A stretch of 64,000 nt of DNA from Seongchinamella unica. GTDB lineage: Bacteria; Pseudomonadota; Gammaproteobacteria; Pseudomonadales; Halieaceae. The stretch spans positions 667,335 through 731,334 of the forward strand of contig NZ_SMSE01000001.1 in assembly GCF_004354085.1 (NCBI RefSeq), written 5' to 3'. The translations under genes and the position numbers were made by a program. Of the stretch, positions 63,482 to 64,000 are shown piece after piece (the stretch's first letter is position 1; each line of letters opens with the position of its first letter). The notes under the pieces are model-generated. The model was not told where the DNA came from. It searched no databases and saw nothing but the letters and a program-made list of their open reading frames with translations.

Positions 63482-64000
63482 ATGTCACTACACAAGAAAC
63501 TCTGGTTAGCCATCATCGGACTGCTGCTGATCGTATTCAGCGGCAGCTTCCTGGTGACCACGCTCTCTGCCAAGTCTTATCTGCAGCAGCAGATATCGAT
63601 GAAAAATGCCGACAATGCCGCCGCGCTGGCCCTGTCGCTGACGCAACAGGGCGCCGACGAGGTGCTGTTGGAGCTGACCCTGTCAGCCCAGTTCGACACC
63701 GGCTTTTACGAATTGATCGAGCTGCGCGCGCCGGACGGCAAACTGATGATACTGCGCCAGGACAACCAGCCCGCCACCGGCGCCCCCGGATGGTTTATGT
63801 CCCTGTTTCCCATCAACGCGGAAGACGGCGTCGCCAATGTGCAGGAAGGCTGGCAGCAGGTCGGCACCCTGACCCTGCGCAGTCATTCCAAATTCGCCTA
63901 CGAACGGCTGTGGCAAAGTACCCAGCTGCTGCTGCTCATCTTCCTGGCGGCGATGATTGTTTCCGGTTTTGTCGGGGGCCAGGTCCTCAAACGCATCCTC
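63482..64000 (+). CDS. lapD: LapD-like c-di-GMP receptor, N-terminal part (cut by window edge)
   Basis: The first 173 codons of an inner-membrane protein. There is a membrane helix at about 8-28, then a periplasmic LapD/MoxY-type N domain (MSLHKKLWLAIIGLLLIVF, then NADNAAALALSLTQQGADE and LELTLSAQFDTGFYELIEL) and a second helix starting near 148. This matches LapD, whose periplasmic domain binds LapG and whose degenerate GGDEF-EAL part senses c-di-GMP. The cytoplasmic part lies beyond the window. It is co-directional with lapG. Confidence 0.88.
   Translation, partial: MSLHKKLWLAIIGLLLIVFSGSFLVTTLSAKSYLQQQISMKNADNAAALALSLTQQGADEVLLELTLSAQFDTGFYELIELRAPDGKLMILRQDNQPATGAPGWFMSLFPINAEDGVANVQEGWQQVGTLTLRSHSKFAYERLWQSTQLLLLIFLAAMIVSGFVGGQVLKRIL

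Overview
The window looks like chromosomal DNA of a marine gammaproteobacterium. The base composition is GC-rich, and the gene set includes a TonB-dependent receptor, PQQ and cytochrome c dehydrogenases, a cytochrome P450, a Xanthomonas-type type II secretion operon, LapD/LapG and c-di-GMP riboswitches. Taken together these recall the Halieaceae/Cellvibrionales group. That placement is inference from gene content; no marker gene fixes it. No rRNA, tRNA, CRISPR array or complete insertion sequence was seen.

Layout. 1-3555: the start of a TonB-dependent receptor (cut by the window edge), a YbaN-like membrane protein and a PatZ-type protein acetyltransferase. 3809-24873 (minus strand): the most unusual locus. 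Read in the direction of transcription it encodes a 4579-residue RTX-like protein that begins with a LEPR-XLL motif and ends in a metzincin zinc site, then a DUF3467 protein, a GAF-GAF-TM-HlyD fusion, a PqqD-like/M50 protease/HlyD fusion, a SecA paralogue that has lost its ATPase motifs, and a small periplasmic adaptor. Several of these genes overlap. A DUF4344 metallopeptidase lies just upstream on the same strand. I propose that this is a dedicated export or maturation system for the giant protein, which has no ordinary signal peptide and no ABC exporter nearby.

26488-36768: a histone-deacetylase-like amidohydrolase, a CPA2 antiporter, a cytochrome P450 behind a perfect 16-bp palindrome, and a three-gene periplasmic oxidation operon (cytochrome c/Vgb-like propeller, glucose/quinate-type PQQ dehydrogenase, cytochrome-PQQ propeller protein). 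A REP-like inverted repeat separates the P450 from that operon. A 3-methyladenine DNA glycosylase gene closes the segment.

37149-54280: a secreted multi-domain protein, then a type II secretion operon in the order E-F-H-I-J-K-L-M-C/N-D, in which the major pseudopilin gene gspG is absent, then a large secreted repeat protein ending in a strong intrinsic terminator. 54321-60319: a beta-helix lipoprotein, a subtilisin-like protease behind a clear c-di-GMP-I (GEMM) riboswitch, a small gene remnant, and a Sel1-like/trypsin-like lipoprotein. 60347-64000: a REP-derived 21-bp tandem array, a TolC-OmpA fusion, LapG and the start of LapD.

Two themes link the genes. One is the building and export of large cell-surface proteins by at least two routes, the LEPR-XLL locus and the T2SS. 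The other is control of surface proteolysis and adhesion by c-di-GMP, through one clear riboswitch, one tentative riboswitch and LapD/LapG.
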